Positions 12,076-24,874 are shown, counted from the stretch's first letter. The stretch is DNA of 64,000 nucleotides from Penelope pileata (GCA_013396635.1 WBMW01000466.1:318765-382764), one strand, 5' to 3'. Translations and numbers: made by a program. The notes: generated by a model not told the origin, from the letters alone.

Positions 12076-14714
12076 AAAGGCTGTTTTGACTATAAACTCA
12101 TTCGAAACAATTCCTTCTTCTACAGATAAGGTTAATGCTTTCTGTCTAACTTGTTCTTTCATGCCTAAGGGGTGTAACACATATGGTAAGTAACAATAAA
12201 ATACTGATCTGACTGTACAACTTTATGTGGGGCATGTGTGACTAAAACCCAAGCAATAAAATTTCCTTTCCTGCTCAGACAGAATCGTATATGCCTGTCA
12301 TATTTTATTGGTTGTTAAATGGCACATACACTTATGGATCACAACAGAAAACAGACAACCTACAGTATCATTCTCTATTTGTTATTTCCAGTGAAAACAT
12401 TGTAGTAGGTTTTCCTCTTTTTGGGCAATTTAAGCTATGTTGCTCATGTGTATGTACGTATGTAAACCATGAGTAAACCACAAACTATTCAGTATTAGAG
12501 GCAAAAAAAATGTTTCTGATTTAGCTAAGGAGAGCGACACACCCATGCTCAGAAAGCAACATTGTAGAGCAGTAAATTTTAAAGAGAAATAATCACCATT
12601 CCTTTCTGGAATGCAGACAAAAATAGCTTACAGATCCAACAATTCAGACTGCTGTAAGGAGAATCCCATTTCAGCTACATTGGTAAGTATTGTGTAATTA
12701 GCGTCTAGTGACAGGAGCTATCTGTAAGAGAAATACTCAAGATTTAAATTACTCCGTTACAATAGTGAGACACTCACTTGATTAGCCATGTGAATTCTGA
12801 AACTGTTTCTTCTGTTCCTGCATAGTTAATGATTTTTGCAAATGATAAAAATTACAAGTAATTTTCAAAAGGAAGCAAATATGGCAAAATGGAAAATGTA
12901 TGCAAAAATATATGCATCAAATATACAGCGAAAGGATGCTCAAAATTCCCTTTCAAAGAATTCGATGACAAAGTGCTCTCTAGTGTTATCAGGAATATCT
13001 GTTTGGAAAATTAATTGGGCTAAGAATGAGGAGGTACAGTAAGGGTGATAAATAGAAAACATGCTCCAGTTACATTGGCAATCTGTTCTCTGCCCTTTCT
13101 TCAGAGCTGGCTAAAACTATATTTGTCCAATAAAACAGAGCCTTGTGTCTTTTGCTCAGTTCATGTGGCAGCACAGCATGCTGAATAAGCCCTTCGGATG
13201 CAATAATTTGACCTTTCTCAGAGAAACTTTTTCTTTTTTTGCAGGTACTAAAAATCTTTGCTCCATGCGCATCCCTCAGCTAGACAAGGAACTGGAAAGA
13301 TCATGCTATCTGGGTATTGAAGAGTGGTTTGTCATTCTAATGTCACCTGAAGTAAGAAGACTTAATTTGATCATATTCTCAACATCAGTAAGTAAAGACT
13401 ATGGGAGTGACTATGGCATGTAAGCACATGGAGAGTGAATAGGTGGACTGGATTTTGGTGACAAAGTGTAATGTACTTATACAACACTGGATACTTCAGA
13501 CAGCTTGAGTCCACCTCCCGTGTGCCAGCCTTTTTAACTGGGTCCTTAGCAGGTCATGTAAGTTGAGAGTAGTTTCCAGTAATGTTTCTTGGGGCACTTT
13601 CTCTAAAAGCTGGGTGTGTGATACTGTAGCACTGGGGAACTCAGGCTCTGGGATCCCTCATTTCTTTTCAAGTAAGACCACCAGCAAAACTCTGGATCTT
13701 GTTTCTGCCTGTAATATGAATTCCCCACAGCTGCCATTTTCCCAGTTTTACCACTCTACGTTTGTTAGGAATCACAATTATGTTTTCAGTTTTAGACATC
13801 TGTCTTTGAGACAAACTGAAGCGTGAGGTTTGTTTTAGCTGGGATTATAACAGGTAGGGTTTGTAAAGAGAGAATCTTCCATAAGGCTGAAGGAAAAAGG
13901 TTTCACATGCAGAGGCTCTTCAGGAAGTCTGGAATGTCTTTGTTAGGGCGGATATGTTGGCTGAGCATATACATTGGCTTAGCTCTCAAATTCTTTACTG
14001 TTATGTACTTCTGCTGTTGTGAAAAAAGCATGGGAGAACAGGCTTAAATCCAAGCTGATGTAAGGCATTTTGTGCATGAAGCTCTGTGTTACTTTATATG
14101 AAATGGCAACGATATAGGTGTTGACACGTGGTAAAGACAATTGCTGAAACGAGTAAAACCTTGCATAGTCACCTAAAAGGTTCTCTGGCATATAGAGTCT
14201 CAGAGATTCCCCGCACTGCTTTCCTCTAGGAAACAGATATACGAGATGAGCTAGACTGCTTTATATCCAGTCTTCTTTTACATATTTTTTCAACAGCTGT
14301 GAAGTTCCATTTTTTTTTTTTCTGGTAGGTTTGACTGAATGAGAATTCTAAAGCATCTGTTGAAAGCTGATAAAATAGTTGTGACACTGGCTGAAAGTCA
14401 ATGTGGGATACTAGACAAGTGCAACAAGTGGTAACTTTGAAATGCATTCCAAAGTCTTTCAAAATCTTAGCTTGAATAACAATAGTTCTCATATTCGAAA
14501 TGTGTTTTCCTGCAGAACTGTGGTTTAAGTTGCAAAATAAGAAACAAGATTTGCTAAACATCTTTGGAGCGTGCCTTCAACTTCTGAAATTTGATGACCG
14601 TGGTTTGTGTAGCCACGTCTCATATCTCCTTCCAAATAGCACTCGGGAGTGGCATGTATGTTTCAGGTGGACAGGAGTTTACTTTGAAGAATATGTAAAT
14701 ATCTGGTGGCACCC

Positions 14715-14850
14715 AAGGACCGCTCCTCTCCCAGACACCCTCGCTCAGCTCCTGCTGACAGCGCGAGGCTGCCCGGGCGCAGCACGGAGCCGCCGGGGCT
14801 CGCGCAGCTTTGTCACCGCTGCTCCCTCTGCTGGTCGTGAAGGAAAAAGT
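14715..14850. promoter_or_regulatory. Orphan CpG-rich block in the gene desert
   Basis: A 130-base GC- and CpG-rich island with many CpGs (14760-14820) stands out in otherwise CpG-poor AT-rich DNA. No gene is recognisable on either strand. It ends in a CTCF-like motif. It may be a distal enhancer, a boundary element or the promoter of a non-coding RNA. Confidence 0.45.
14821..14837 (-). promoter_or_regulatory. CTCF-like binding motif
   Basis: The plus strand reads GCTCCCTCTGCTGGTCG. Its reverse complement contains CCAGCAGAGGGAGC, close to the CTCF core consensus CCASYAGRKGGCRSY. The motif is in reverse orientation. Occupancy cannot be judged from sequence. Confidence 0.5.
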
Positions 14851-15472
14851 AAAATTGCAATCAACGTCGTGGATTTATGACTGTTTCATAGTATAAAAGA
14901 AAATATTCCAAGTTCACATACGTAAATTATCTAACACCTACAGTTTTTTTATTTTTGCATCAGAAGGAGATCTGTTTCATCTGACTTGTTCAGTGTGGCA
15001 TAGCTACTGCCATGTCACGTGTTTCCAAAAGCCATTATTCCTGTAAAGTACCATATTACTTCACATAAAAGAAAAAATCCTTATATTGAAGCAACCACTA
15101 GCCCAGATTCAGGATGTAAACAAGCATCCAGGAGAGCTTCTTCCCAAAGCTCTGTGAATGTATGGCCAACACCCAGCAGAAAAGGAACCGGTCTTAGATT
15201 ACTGATCAGAGCTACTATCATGGCAGTGCAGCTTTCTGACAAATACAGGAAGGCTTCCCAAGGACTCATAATTCTTACATTAGGCACAAAACAGCACCAG
15301 CAGCAGTGACAGCATTTTTGAAAAGGAATACAATGAAAGCAATAGCGTAAGTCCAGATTCTCAAGTTTTCCTTTTATAAGAACAACATGAGCCTAATTCC
15401 AATGCAATTTCTGTGTCAGCAGTGATCCTCTAAGGGAACATTTTGGCAATCACAGAAGAATGGCAGACACTT

Positions 15473-15500
15473 TAAAAAAAAAGAAAGAAAGAAAGAAAAA
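15473..15500. repeat. (AAAG)n simple repeat
   Basis: A-rich run with four AAAG units. Confidence 0.75.
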
Positions 15501-16929
15501 CAGTAAATAAGTTTAAAAGTTTAACCTCAGTTAGCATAATAAAAGTTACTTCACATGATTTTTTTTTTCAAGACAAAATATTTATTCATCAAAAATGTGT
15601 TTATCAGAATTAAAATAATAAAAGCTTGGAAGCAGTTTTCTATGTAGTATTTAGGAATGAAATTTAGAGCAATCTTGCAATCTGGTCATTCTTGCATAAT
15701 AAAAAGGAAAAAAAGAGAGAGGTGATACTATGAAAACTGTGTTTCCTCTCTTGCTCTCTGGGCTAAGATTCTGCTTTACTGCAAATCCTGTTAGGTAGAG
15801 TCTGCATTTTTGTCAATCCATTATTTATCTCACTGAGGGGAAAAAACTCCTTCCCCATAAATCTTCATGTCGTGGAGCTTTGCACACCTTAACTCTAATT
15901 AGATGTCAATCTTCTGTGCGGTTTTGTAAGTGAATAAATAAACCAAACTTCTTTTCCTTACCAGATAAGCAGTCCACCTCATGGTGGGAGACCACCTTCT
16001 CTCTCAATTCTGGAGGTGCCTTAAGGCCGTGAGAAACTGGGTGAAGTTTTTTCTTTTGGACAAGAAAAAGAAAAGCATTTTAATATTGGAGACAGGATTT
16101 TCAAGAGTGTGTGGGGAAATCCCACACATCAATGACAGCTGAATTCCTTGGATTATTAACCCATATTGATATAAAATCAACATTTTATAGAGTTCATGAG
16201 CAACAAAATGACTCACGAGCAGATTGATGTTTGTGATACACAGAGATGCGAGTTGTGAGCAGAACCTCACGCTAGGAATGGGAGGAGCAGGATATTCTGC
16301 ACCCCAGGAATTATGCTTCTGAAGATGAATCTTTGGGCTTGAAAAAGCTCCAGCTATAATCCCACTGAGTAATGTTTCCTGTGTGAAGTCATGGTATTAC
16401 CTCAGGGAGTGTTTCAGCCCTGGAACTTGCTCATTTTACTGTTTTAAATTAGATGAGCCTATTCCTTTAACACGCTTTTACTGTGACTGCTGTTTACTTG
16501 CTTCCAAAATGTTCCTGGTTAGTTATTTCTGGCATTTACTAAATGTCTGTTCATAGTTAAACAGAAATTTTATATTTATTCTGTGTCAAGTTATCATGGA
16601 AACATATAGGAAAAACAGGAGAAAATGTCAGGGACACAGACTTCTCTGTAAATAGCAAATAGCTATGTGCAATGGGAGAGGGAATGCTGGCTCTGCTCTA
16701 ACTCCTGCAGCAAGGCTAGCCTGTCCTGTGCCCGCTCTGCTCGGCCACGGCAGGTCTTCCTAGGAGCCCAGCGCCTGCCTGCGCCCAGCCATCCCTCCCA
16801 GCAACCTGCACGCACCGGGCCACCTGTGCCAGGCAGCGTTCCTGCTGCACGCTCCTTAGCCGCAGAGAAAACAAGGGAGACTAATTTCTCAAAATGGAAG
16901 AAAAACTTGGCTTCCCTCTAGGCAGGCAC

Positions 16930-17095
16930 CTGGGCCAAATTTAGTAATTGCTTTTGCAATCTAGTAATTAAATGCAAGATGATTCTGTTGTATGACATGC
17001 AGTTTAATGACTTTAGCTTTTTTCCACGCTGCATGGATACATTTAGTGAAGATTTTAAAACACCAACAGCTTCTGCTAAACATTAAAAATGCAAA
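16930..17095. promoter_or_regulatory. Candidate non-coding element with paired TAGTAATT and a palindrome
   Basis: TAGTAATT occurs at 16942-16949 and again at 16962-16969, exactly 20 bases apart. Between them is the palindrome ATTGCTTTTGCAAT (16947-16960), whose right arm is C/EBP-like (TTGCAAT). Further TTTAATGA and ATTAAA sites follow. The symmetric arrangement suggests a composite binding site. This is inference only. Confidence 0.28.
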
Positions 17096-18569
17096 GTATG
17101 ATATAAGGATAACAGGTGCAAAAGCAGTTCTTTAATGTTCTTACGTGTTCTTCATGAGTGAGGTGGGTGCAGTGCAATCAGTGCCTACGAGCTTCCCGTG
17201 CAATGCGGCAGTGTAACTTCCCCTCCCGGTCTCTGGCAGAAGCAGCGGTATGTTACCCAGCAAGTCATTTTTCTCTAGCAGTGTTTCTGCTGAGAAAGAT
17301 GGATTTGCTTTGCTGTATTCCTCTCAGCTGGTACTGCAGCTCAGTTTCCTGCTCCTCAGAAAAGCCTTCTGCATGAAAACCAAATGCAAACATCATTCTG
17401 GTTAAAGCTATTTCTTACTGTTACCACAAAGTAGAAAGATACTTTGTAGTATGGAAATGTCTTTGAGATCGGACCTGCTAGCCTACTGCTAGTGGTTTAT
17501 ATATAATTTTAGATCTTGTCTTGTTTTATTAGTTTCTTTTAACTCTACCAGTGTGCTTGCTTATTGTATGCTCCAAAGAACGTTTTACTGATAATCAGAG
17601 AAATTAATTCTGTAATGACTTCAGGTAGGAGGTCTTTCCTATAACTTGAGAAGCTGTTCTGTAATCGAAACAGTGCATTTAATGTTCCTTAGTAGTGGTG
17701 CCTTCCCAGACCACTGTCAGCAGGAACACATACAGACAAGTTTGCCTCATCCTTGCAGGTGTGTGATGAAGTGCAGCGTGTTGCCTTGTCTGGTTTCCAG
17801 TGAGCGAATCACACGGTTTTCTGTTGTTTCCAGTTTGCAGTAAAGTACATTGCTTTGAATTTCCCTTTCCTATTCAGATTACATCACTGAACTCTCAGGG
17901 GAAATAAATTAATAGAGAGATAAATAGATAAATACATTATTTTTTTTCCAGTGGTCTGTAAACTTGCATGTTCTCTAAAGATTAAATGTTTTGCCTTACC
18001 TTTCTGATTTGTTAGTTGTACACTCAATGCTTCCCCAGATTACTACCTTATCTTTAAAAAATTTGGGAAGTTTCTCCCAAGTGGACATTTCTGAAGGATG
18101 CTTCCAAACTCAGATGTCGTACGCTTAACCATAAAATGAAAATAATTAAAAAAAAAAAATTGTGAATATTTAAGCAACACAATTGTTCCGGGTCCCCTGC
18201 CCAAAGTAAAAGCATATGCTGGTCCTAAACAGTTTGTAAGTGAAGTCAAAACATAGAAAGGAAGACAGAATGTGGAACGCAAGCAAAGCAACTACTGTTT
18301 GCAGTTAAATGAGATTGCCAAGTTAGTGTTTGATTTCCCAGACTGATTATCTTAATTATAGATTATCCTTTAAAAAAGATTTCAAGGCTGGAAACTGACA
18401 TAGAAATTTTGAGCATCACAGAGTAGTCACCAACTCCTTAAAATTCAGTGTTGTAGATGAGAAGGAGCTCACTAAGATAAAAGCCAATGTTCATTGCTCA
18501 GGAATAAAAGTATAATGTCTTATAACCACTCCTTGTCCCTGAATACATTAGAAGCTGGGTAAAGAAAAA

Positions 18570-18588
18570 TTAAAAAAAAAAAAAAAGG

Positions 18589-18627
<39 letters not shown>

Positions 18628-18684
18628 TTTTAAAAATAAAAAAAAAAAAAAAAGGAAAAAAAAAAAAAAAAAAAGAAAAAAAAC
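18570..18684. repeat. Long A-rich tract
   Basis: About 115 bases that are almost all A, broken by a few G, C and T residues. CR1 elements do not end in poly(A), so this is either slippage-expanded low complexity or the tail of an unrecognised retrocopy. The 250 bases upstream show no gene I recognise. Confidence 0.85.
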
Positions 18685-20174
18685 GAATAGCCTATTGTTA
18701 AAACTGATAGAGCATGCAGACTTCTGGATGGCTATAATTAGCCTTAATTTTTTCTCATGCTCCATAGAAATGTTTTTAAATATAAATACTAATAAATGCA
18801 ATAGAAACAGACTAATGTACACTTTGTGACAGACAGGTCCTAAAAAATAAACATGTAAACGTATATGGTTTTCTATTCATCTTACAACACATAAAAATCA
18901 CTTTCTAAATTCAAATCAAAACCTCAGCTAGGAATTTAACTTTCTATGAAAACTATTAAGAATACTCATGAGCCACATCCATAGCTTTCTTCTAGCACAG
19001 AGCTATAATGTAAAGAAAGTTTCCTCCACTCTTCAGGGACTGGTTCTCCCCTGAAGCCCAGAGAAAATCACTCAGATAGCACCTGAAGGATCAGTAGAGG
19101 ATAGCGCTTCAATTACAGACGAGAAGCCGGGCCAAGAAGGAGCTCTCATAATTCTCACTGTGCTCATTACCTTTGGCTTTCTGCCTTAACAACTGGCGTA
19201 TGCTATATCAGGTGTATAAATGTTCTGTGTGGTTGCTACACACTCTCCACGCTTTGACTTGGCAGTCTTCTGCCTCTCTCCTATGCTTCCTATCACCTTC
19301 AGAAATCATTACGGCATTTACTTTTGTGCAAAGCAGATCCATGCCACTTCCGAGTTGCAATTCCCCTGCATGGCACGCTCCTTGCAAAGGTGTCAGCGGC
19401 CACACTTGGGGCAAAGAAACAGAATAAGGATTTCTGAGCTGGCGTTGTCTCAGTTTTTGTGATGTTGATGTTTTAACAAAAGTTGTGCTGTTGAAACAAA
19501 TGCCATTGTGGGCTTTCGCTGCACTCTTTGCATGAGCTTATAGAAACGACCTTTGTGTCAGTTGAACACTGAAAATTATTTCTATCTCTCAATTGCACAA
19601 ATCTGGAGAAATCCAAAGAATAAAATCAACCAACGTTCTGCTTTTGCATCTGGCTTATGCTAGTCAATGGTACACAGTGTGATAGCGTAATAGAAGTAAA
19701 GAGCGTATGGAGGGATTCTAGCACTCAGTTACCACATCTGTCTCTCTACATTATCATCATTAGAGTGTTTAGATGCAATTCATCTCCCTTTCCATGTGAA
19801 AGATTCATGTTCCCTCCTATGAGCTGGGCACCAGCCCAAACATGATGGGTTGTGTCCGTGGGGGAACGCCTTCACTTCAACACCTGCTATTAGCCATCAT
19901 CAGCCCAGCAAGCTCTATTTTGATCATTTATGTGTTTGCAGTCTTTAGCCAAGCAGGGAAAGAAACAGTGAATGTTTCTCTGATGTGGAAATAGGCGAGG
20001 GAACTAGGGGAGAAAAAAATAAAGGTATGTCCACTTTTCCACAGCTGACAGATTTTACAGCTCAGACATATGGAAATTCAGCAAAGCTGGGCTCTGCTGC
20101 CATTTTAATTAAATATAAATAGAGAAGAAGGATGCTGCTGGGGCTAAGGCCATTGGCTAAGGCACAAGAGATCA

Positions 20175-20375
20175 GGAGTGAGTCACTAGCAACTGCCACA
20201 GTCTGACACTGGGCAAATCAACCTCTTGTGTCCTAGATTTACAAAATAGCTTGAGTATTTAGACTTCACATTCCTCTGGGCAGGGACTGGCTTTTATGAC
20301 ATTTTTTCCAGCATCTAGTACCCTGAGGCCCTGATCTCAGTGAGGTCATCTGGTTATTATCATAACACAGTCCCA
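20175..20375 (+). mobile_element. Ancient amniote SINE relic (MIR-like)
   Basis: Degenerate but ordered match to an old tetrapod tRNA-derived SINE pattern: 'cactgggcaaatcaacctct' (20209), then 'ctgggcagggactggctttt' (20277), 'agcatctagtaccctgaggc' (20311) and 'cctgatctcagtgaggtcat'. These correspond to the 'gggcaagtca', 'gggcagggac', 'gcgcctagca' and 'gggtcctgatc' blocks common in reptile and bird genomes. Confidence 0.5.
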
Positions 20376-20892
20376 TCTACGCCTCCACTCTCTGGCTTAG
20401 ATCTTACCCAGAGAAACTGCATGTAAAAAGGAACCAAGGAAAAATACTTAGCTGAAGCACAGAAATTTTTCCTTTCAGGTCAAAACTTTAAGTAAAATGC
20501 CATAGCTATTTCTGTTATGTTAGAACTAAATTACTCATTGCTGATGAAGGTGTGACAGGAAGAACCGAAGCTAAAGCAACTCCCTTTGTTGTCCAGCTTC
20601 CAGGCATTCAGCACTGAGGGGATCAGAGAGCCCTTACAACTGAGTTCCCTCACTCTCATTTAAAACACTATGTACTGTAGTACATAATTTGTCATATCTG
20701 GTACCTTGTTTTGGAGGCAGTTCTTAATACATGCTTTGGCAGAAGTTACAAGGACCCCTATCTTCTCAGTCCTCCACCAGGGAGGAAACTGCAGGATGCT
20801 CTGCCCTTCTGCTGGGTTCGTGTTCCTGGGGCGTGTCGGCAGCGTAAAGCCTGCAGCGTGCAGGCGTCCTCACGCAAGCCCTAATCCAGGAT

Positions 20893-20910
20893 GTCCCCTC
20901 TGCTGGCCAC
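20893..20910 (-). promoter_or_regulatory. CTCF-like binding motif
   Basis: The plus strand reads GTCCCCTCTGCTGGCCAC. Its reverse complement contains GGCCAGCAGAGGGGAC, a near-consensus CTCF core in reverse orientation, the same as the 14.8 kb site. The surrounding 100 bases are locally CpG-enriched. Confidence 0.5.
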
Positions 20911-20949
20911 AGTGACACATCCAGTTCAGCGCACACAGATGTTGGATAC

Positions 20950-21250
20950 AAAAGAATCCCAATTTGAACTGGGAGATCTGGGTTCTGTTAGTGGCTCTGC
21001 TACATATTTCCTGTATTGCTCTAGGCAAGGCATTCAGGACCTGATCCAGCCTCCGCTTAATTCAACAGCAAGCTTTCCTTTGGCAGAGCTGTGAGCTGGA
21101 TTCAGCTTCTAGCCCATCACTTTCCCAGGCTCTCCATATTCCTCAGTGGTGCAATAATACCTACACACTCCATAGGTATCTGATATGACTTAAACCATTT
21201 GCTTGTAAAGTGATTTGCTACTTCGGCGTAGCATGAATGTGCAATTGAAT
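20950..21250 (+). mobile_element. Ancient MIR/CORE-like SINE relic
   Basis: Recognised by block order: 'gatctgggttctgttagtgg' (20977), 'ctctaggcaaggcattcagg' (21020), 'aataatacctacacactcca' (21154) and 'tgtaaagtgatttgctactt' (21204). This follows the classic order of 'tgggttct', 'gggcaagtca', 'ataatacctacc' and 'gtaaagtgctttg'. It is heavily diverged and non-coding. Confidence 0.55.
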
Positions 21251-24200
21251 TAAATTCGTGATTCAGCAAAATGCTCCAACCTCTAATAGGTTTAAATCAA
21301 GTAAATACATACTGGAGAATTTCAGACTGTGTCATTAGTTGCCAATACGTAGTCTTAAATGCACAAGGACATACATAACTTCATGGGAACTCCTCAGGAG
21401 CCCAACATTATGCACATACCAAATATCTTGCTGAACACATTGTTAGAGTTAGCCATACTCATCTGCTTGAAGCTGAGTATCTGCCTAAGGACATTGCTCA
21501 AGTAATCCCTAAAAACAACATTTGTGCTTTCTAGCACAGCATATACAAACACAGCAGCATAGGAAATGCTAAAGATGATTTGCATTTGATTATATCAAAT
21601 GTCACAAATTACTACGCTTTTCTTTTTATAAAGAAACATGGAAAAACTAGAACAGTGTAGCCCATGCTAATTCCCAGGAACTTCAACCTACCCTGTAACC
21701 CTTTGCTTTTGCACAACACTGAAATCACAGCACGGATGTGTATTTTGAAGTAATTGTGTTGGTGGTCCCTTCATGCTTTCTGAGCATCCAACAGTTAGCT
21801 AAGCAAACACACGTGACTGATTAAAAGAAGAAAGGGAACTATTTTTACAGGGACCATTAAACTTTAACTACCATCTGGCAGGGAATGATTAGAGAAGATC
21901 AAAATTAAGGCAGTCAACACAAATACTGTGCGGATACCTCAGGGAATTAGCGTGGATAGAAGAGGGCGAACTTGTGGCTATGTTAAGAGACAGACAGAGG
22001 AGGAAGTGGTGAACACATCCTTTATGACTGCTGCCTTAATGGTCACGTTCACAGCCATAGGAGCAGAGAAAGAAGAAATCAGGAGCACCTGGAAATAATC
22101 AGACGCTTGCTGTCATAAAAGAGAAAGTTAAAGCATTATACAAGAACCACACCATTTTTGTTCCCCAACAAGTCAGGAAGGAAATTTTTATTGTGGAGGT
22201 GTGTTGAAGTTGGCAGGTAGTTAATATTCAAATTAGCCTAGTATCTTTACACAGGCATTTTAAATAGGGTCTGTAATAAATCTTTTAATTGAATGACCTT
22301 ACAGAGCATGGACCTGTGGTTGATCTGACTGAACACTGGATGTCACTATATATACACACTATTATTCATTTTAGAGGCATTAAAAGCACAACCCAGCCAT
22401 GAATCTACACAAGCCAGTTATGCATTTTTCAAATTAGCAAGCATATGTATCTCTAATTATTGATGTTCCTGAGATAGTCTCAAGGAGGCGAAGCTCGCGA
22501 GCTGTAGGAACACAGCTGGCTTCTCCCAGCAGCTCCCCTGCCCCCTGGGCTGTGCTGCCCTTCAGTGCTCCCCACAGGAGTGCCACAGACTCCTTGGATC
22601 TGGTGGGAAAGACGAGGTCCAGATGGGGCACTGCTGGGAAGACCACTTCCTCATTGTGGTATCAGTGCTAGCCCTCTAGAAGAACACAAAATGGACTGGT
22701 ATGGGAGGCAAGTCTCGCTATTTGGGAATGTTAACAGCTGTGTGGAGGCCAGGCCATGAACAGCACTGTGAGGGAGTGCTTTTAGGAGCCAGGGGAAGGA
22801 AGAAAAAGAGGAGCAGCTCTGAGTGCAAGCGGTATGGAAAATAAAAGAGTGCTTCTAGTCCAGAAGGCCAGGTTAGCTGTCAGAAAGGACTAAAGGCAGA
22901 AGACGGGTGAGAGGGATAAAGACTAGGAGCAACTGATACAGCAGCGTGCTCTGAAATGAGACTGAAATGGCTGTTTTTATTTCTTGAGATCAATGTAGTA
23001 TTTTGATGTTGGACATTTCAATATCATTGGAAATGCATGTTAAGTACACTTAAAAGCCCACGGAATCATGTTAACTGTACCTGATTTCACAAACTTACAT
23101 TACAGAAAATATGATCAGAAATATACATTAATATGCTGAAATTTAAACTTAGCACAAATGTCTTGTAATTGTAGGCCTTGATTCTCAATAGAATTTTCCA
23201 ATTCCAGTGTCTTCTTGTTACTCTTCATCCTTGAAAAGGCCAAGACTTTTAAAAATTTAACTCTTTTGCACGTTCTTCTATTCAATGTTCTTTCAGGGAG
23301 ATGTAAAATACAGTTTAAAAAAGTCCTAGGGACTTTGTTAATATTAGGGTAGGTGGGCTTTCGTGTTCCTTTTCCACAGATCCTAGCTGCACAGCAAAAT
23401 GTCCAAAAGTCAGTAGCTATGACTGGAAAAGACTGGCTGGAAATTATTTGCACCAAATCTCATTTTATTCCAAATATTCTTTTTGGAGAATCCTGGGCAA
23501 AATATTCTTTTGCTTAGCTATAAAATCTGAGCACAGTGATCCGCAGAGGTGAAGCTCAGGAACAGGTTTTGCACTTCCCTAAGCCGTTTCTGGCTTTGTA
23601 GAGTAATTCTAAGAACAGTAACCTGTTCAGTGGGGGGAACAGGAGTCAAGTGCAGCTATAATATATTAATATAGTGTTAATGTTACAATTTATTACTATA
23701 GCGTTTATAGATCAAATACAGACTCCTTATATAGATTATAATGTTTACTAAGCAGCATTAATTTTGCCTTATATATGTATATGCTGCTTTGGAATTGGCT
23801 GGGCATCAAATATGCCTTTTGCACACGTTTGTTCAGAATCTGGAAAGGCAAAAGCTGCAGCGCAAAAAGGCAATGCTCTGTCATCCTGTCCTCAGACACA
23901 AAGCAATTGAGGGCCACCTGAAAGAGCAGTGCAGCTCTGCTAAGCTCCTGCAGGTTGCTGCCTCTGCTTTGCTGCAGAGCCCTGTTAAGGCTGCTCGCAG
24001 TGTTCAGTACATAGCAGCTGATGGCTCTCTCCAGTTAACAAGGTGCAGAGCAGTCATTCTCCACATGCAAAATTCCAAGCACCACGCCAAACTGAAAGAG
24101 AAATACAGGAGACATTTGTTCTTTTTTTTTTTTTTTTTATAATGCCTCCAAGCATCTACAGATGTGATCCCATGTAATGGAGCATGTGGCCTTAAGCTGG

Positions 24201-24659
24201 AATTATTTGCAAACAGCAGGATCTGCTGGCAAAAGGGATGGCGCTCGCTGCGCTCTGAAAGCTGTCCCTCTAAAGCCGTGTTTGGTTAGCACCTCTGCCC
24301 TGCTGAAATTGGCACAGCTAATTCAGAGTGGGAACGGGGCCAGCACGGCAGATGGGGCTGCGCGCAGGCATGCCAGGGACCGGTGTGCTCGGCGGCTCCG
24401 AGAGCTGGGGGCAGGATGCAGGCAGGGCAGGCTGTCCAAGCTCCTCTGCTTTAGGTACAAAACATAACAATAGATGATCTCTTTTGTAGCTAGGAGCAAA
24501 ATTAATTATGGCAATTTAAAAATAGTTTGCCTGAGCCATGCGAAGCGCAGCAGTTGCCAGCTGAAGTGAGCAACTATTTCCACGGGCTCTGACTGGCAGC
24601 AGCAGGGCCAGGCTCGCAGGCTTTCTGCTGGGCTGCCAGACTGAGAGGCTCTGGGATGC

Positions 24660-24730
24660 TGATGGATGTTCTGCATTTATATGGCACTTTTCAGACAGTG
24701 ACCCCAACGCAGTCTGCAAACGTGTGAGAA
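24660..24730 (+). mobile_element. Possible ancient repeat tail
   Basis: A 'tttatatggcacttttcaga' block followed by 'cagtctgcaaacgtgtgaga' resembles the widespread amniote relic pattern 'tttatatagcgcttttca...ctttgcaaac'. It is short and diverged. Confidence 0.3.
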
Positions 24731-24874
24731 TTTGGACGCTTACTGAAGAGGCGCGTCTTTTACCACCGAGCAGATGAATCTCGCATGCATTAATAGCTAT
24801 GGTCCCATCTTCCCTTCCACCAGGGACTGTAAACTGGATCTGTGCTCTCTGCAGAGAGGATGGAGGAAGACAAA

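Larger units (their letters stand above)
1..14700. other. Gene-free intergenic DNA (probable distal edge of the HOXD-flanking desert)
   Basis: No open stretch here looks coding: all are short, lack recognisable domains and are not flanked by consistent splice sites. The sequence is AT-rich and mostly unique, with relic CR1 pieces, simple repeats and some TAATTA-rich blocks that could be conserved non-coding elements. That it is a HOXD-side desert follows from the ATP5MC3-ATF2 synteny known in mammals and is inference. Confidence 0.6.

Noticed and set aside
14500..14880. 126-codon plus-strand frame through the orphan CpG block
   Set aside because: The frame is kept open only by the GC-rich block; no motif, and codon use changes abruptly at the block edges.
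18520..18822. 100-codon minus-strand frame with long Phe runs
   Set aside because: It is a translation of the A-rich tract.
23789..24142. 117-codon plus-strand frame ending in a poly-T run
   Set aside because: No recognisable domain, ends in low complexity, and no splice or promoter context.
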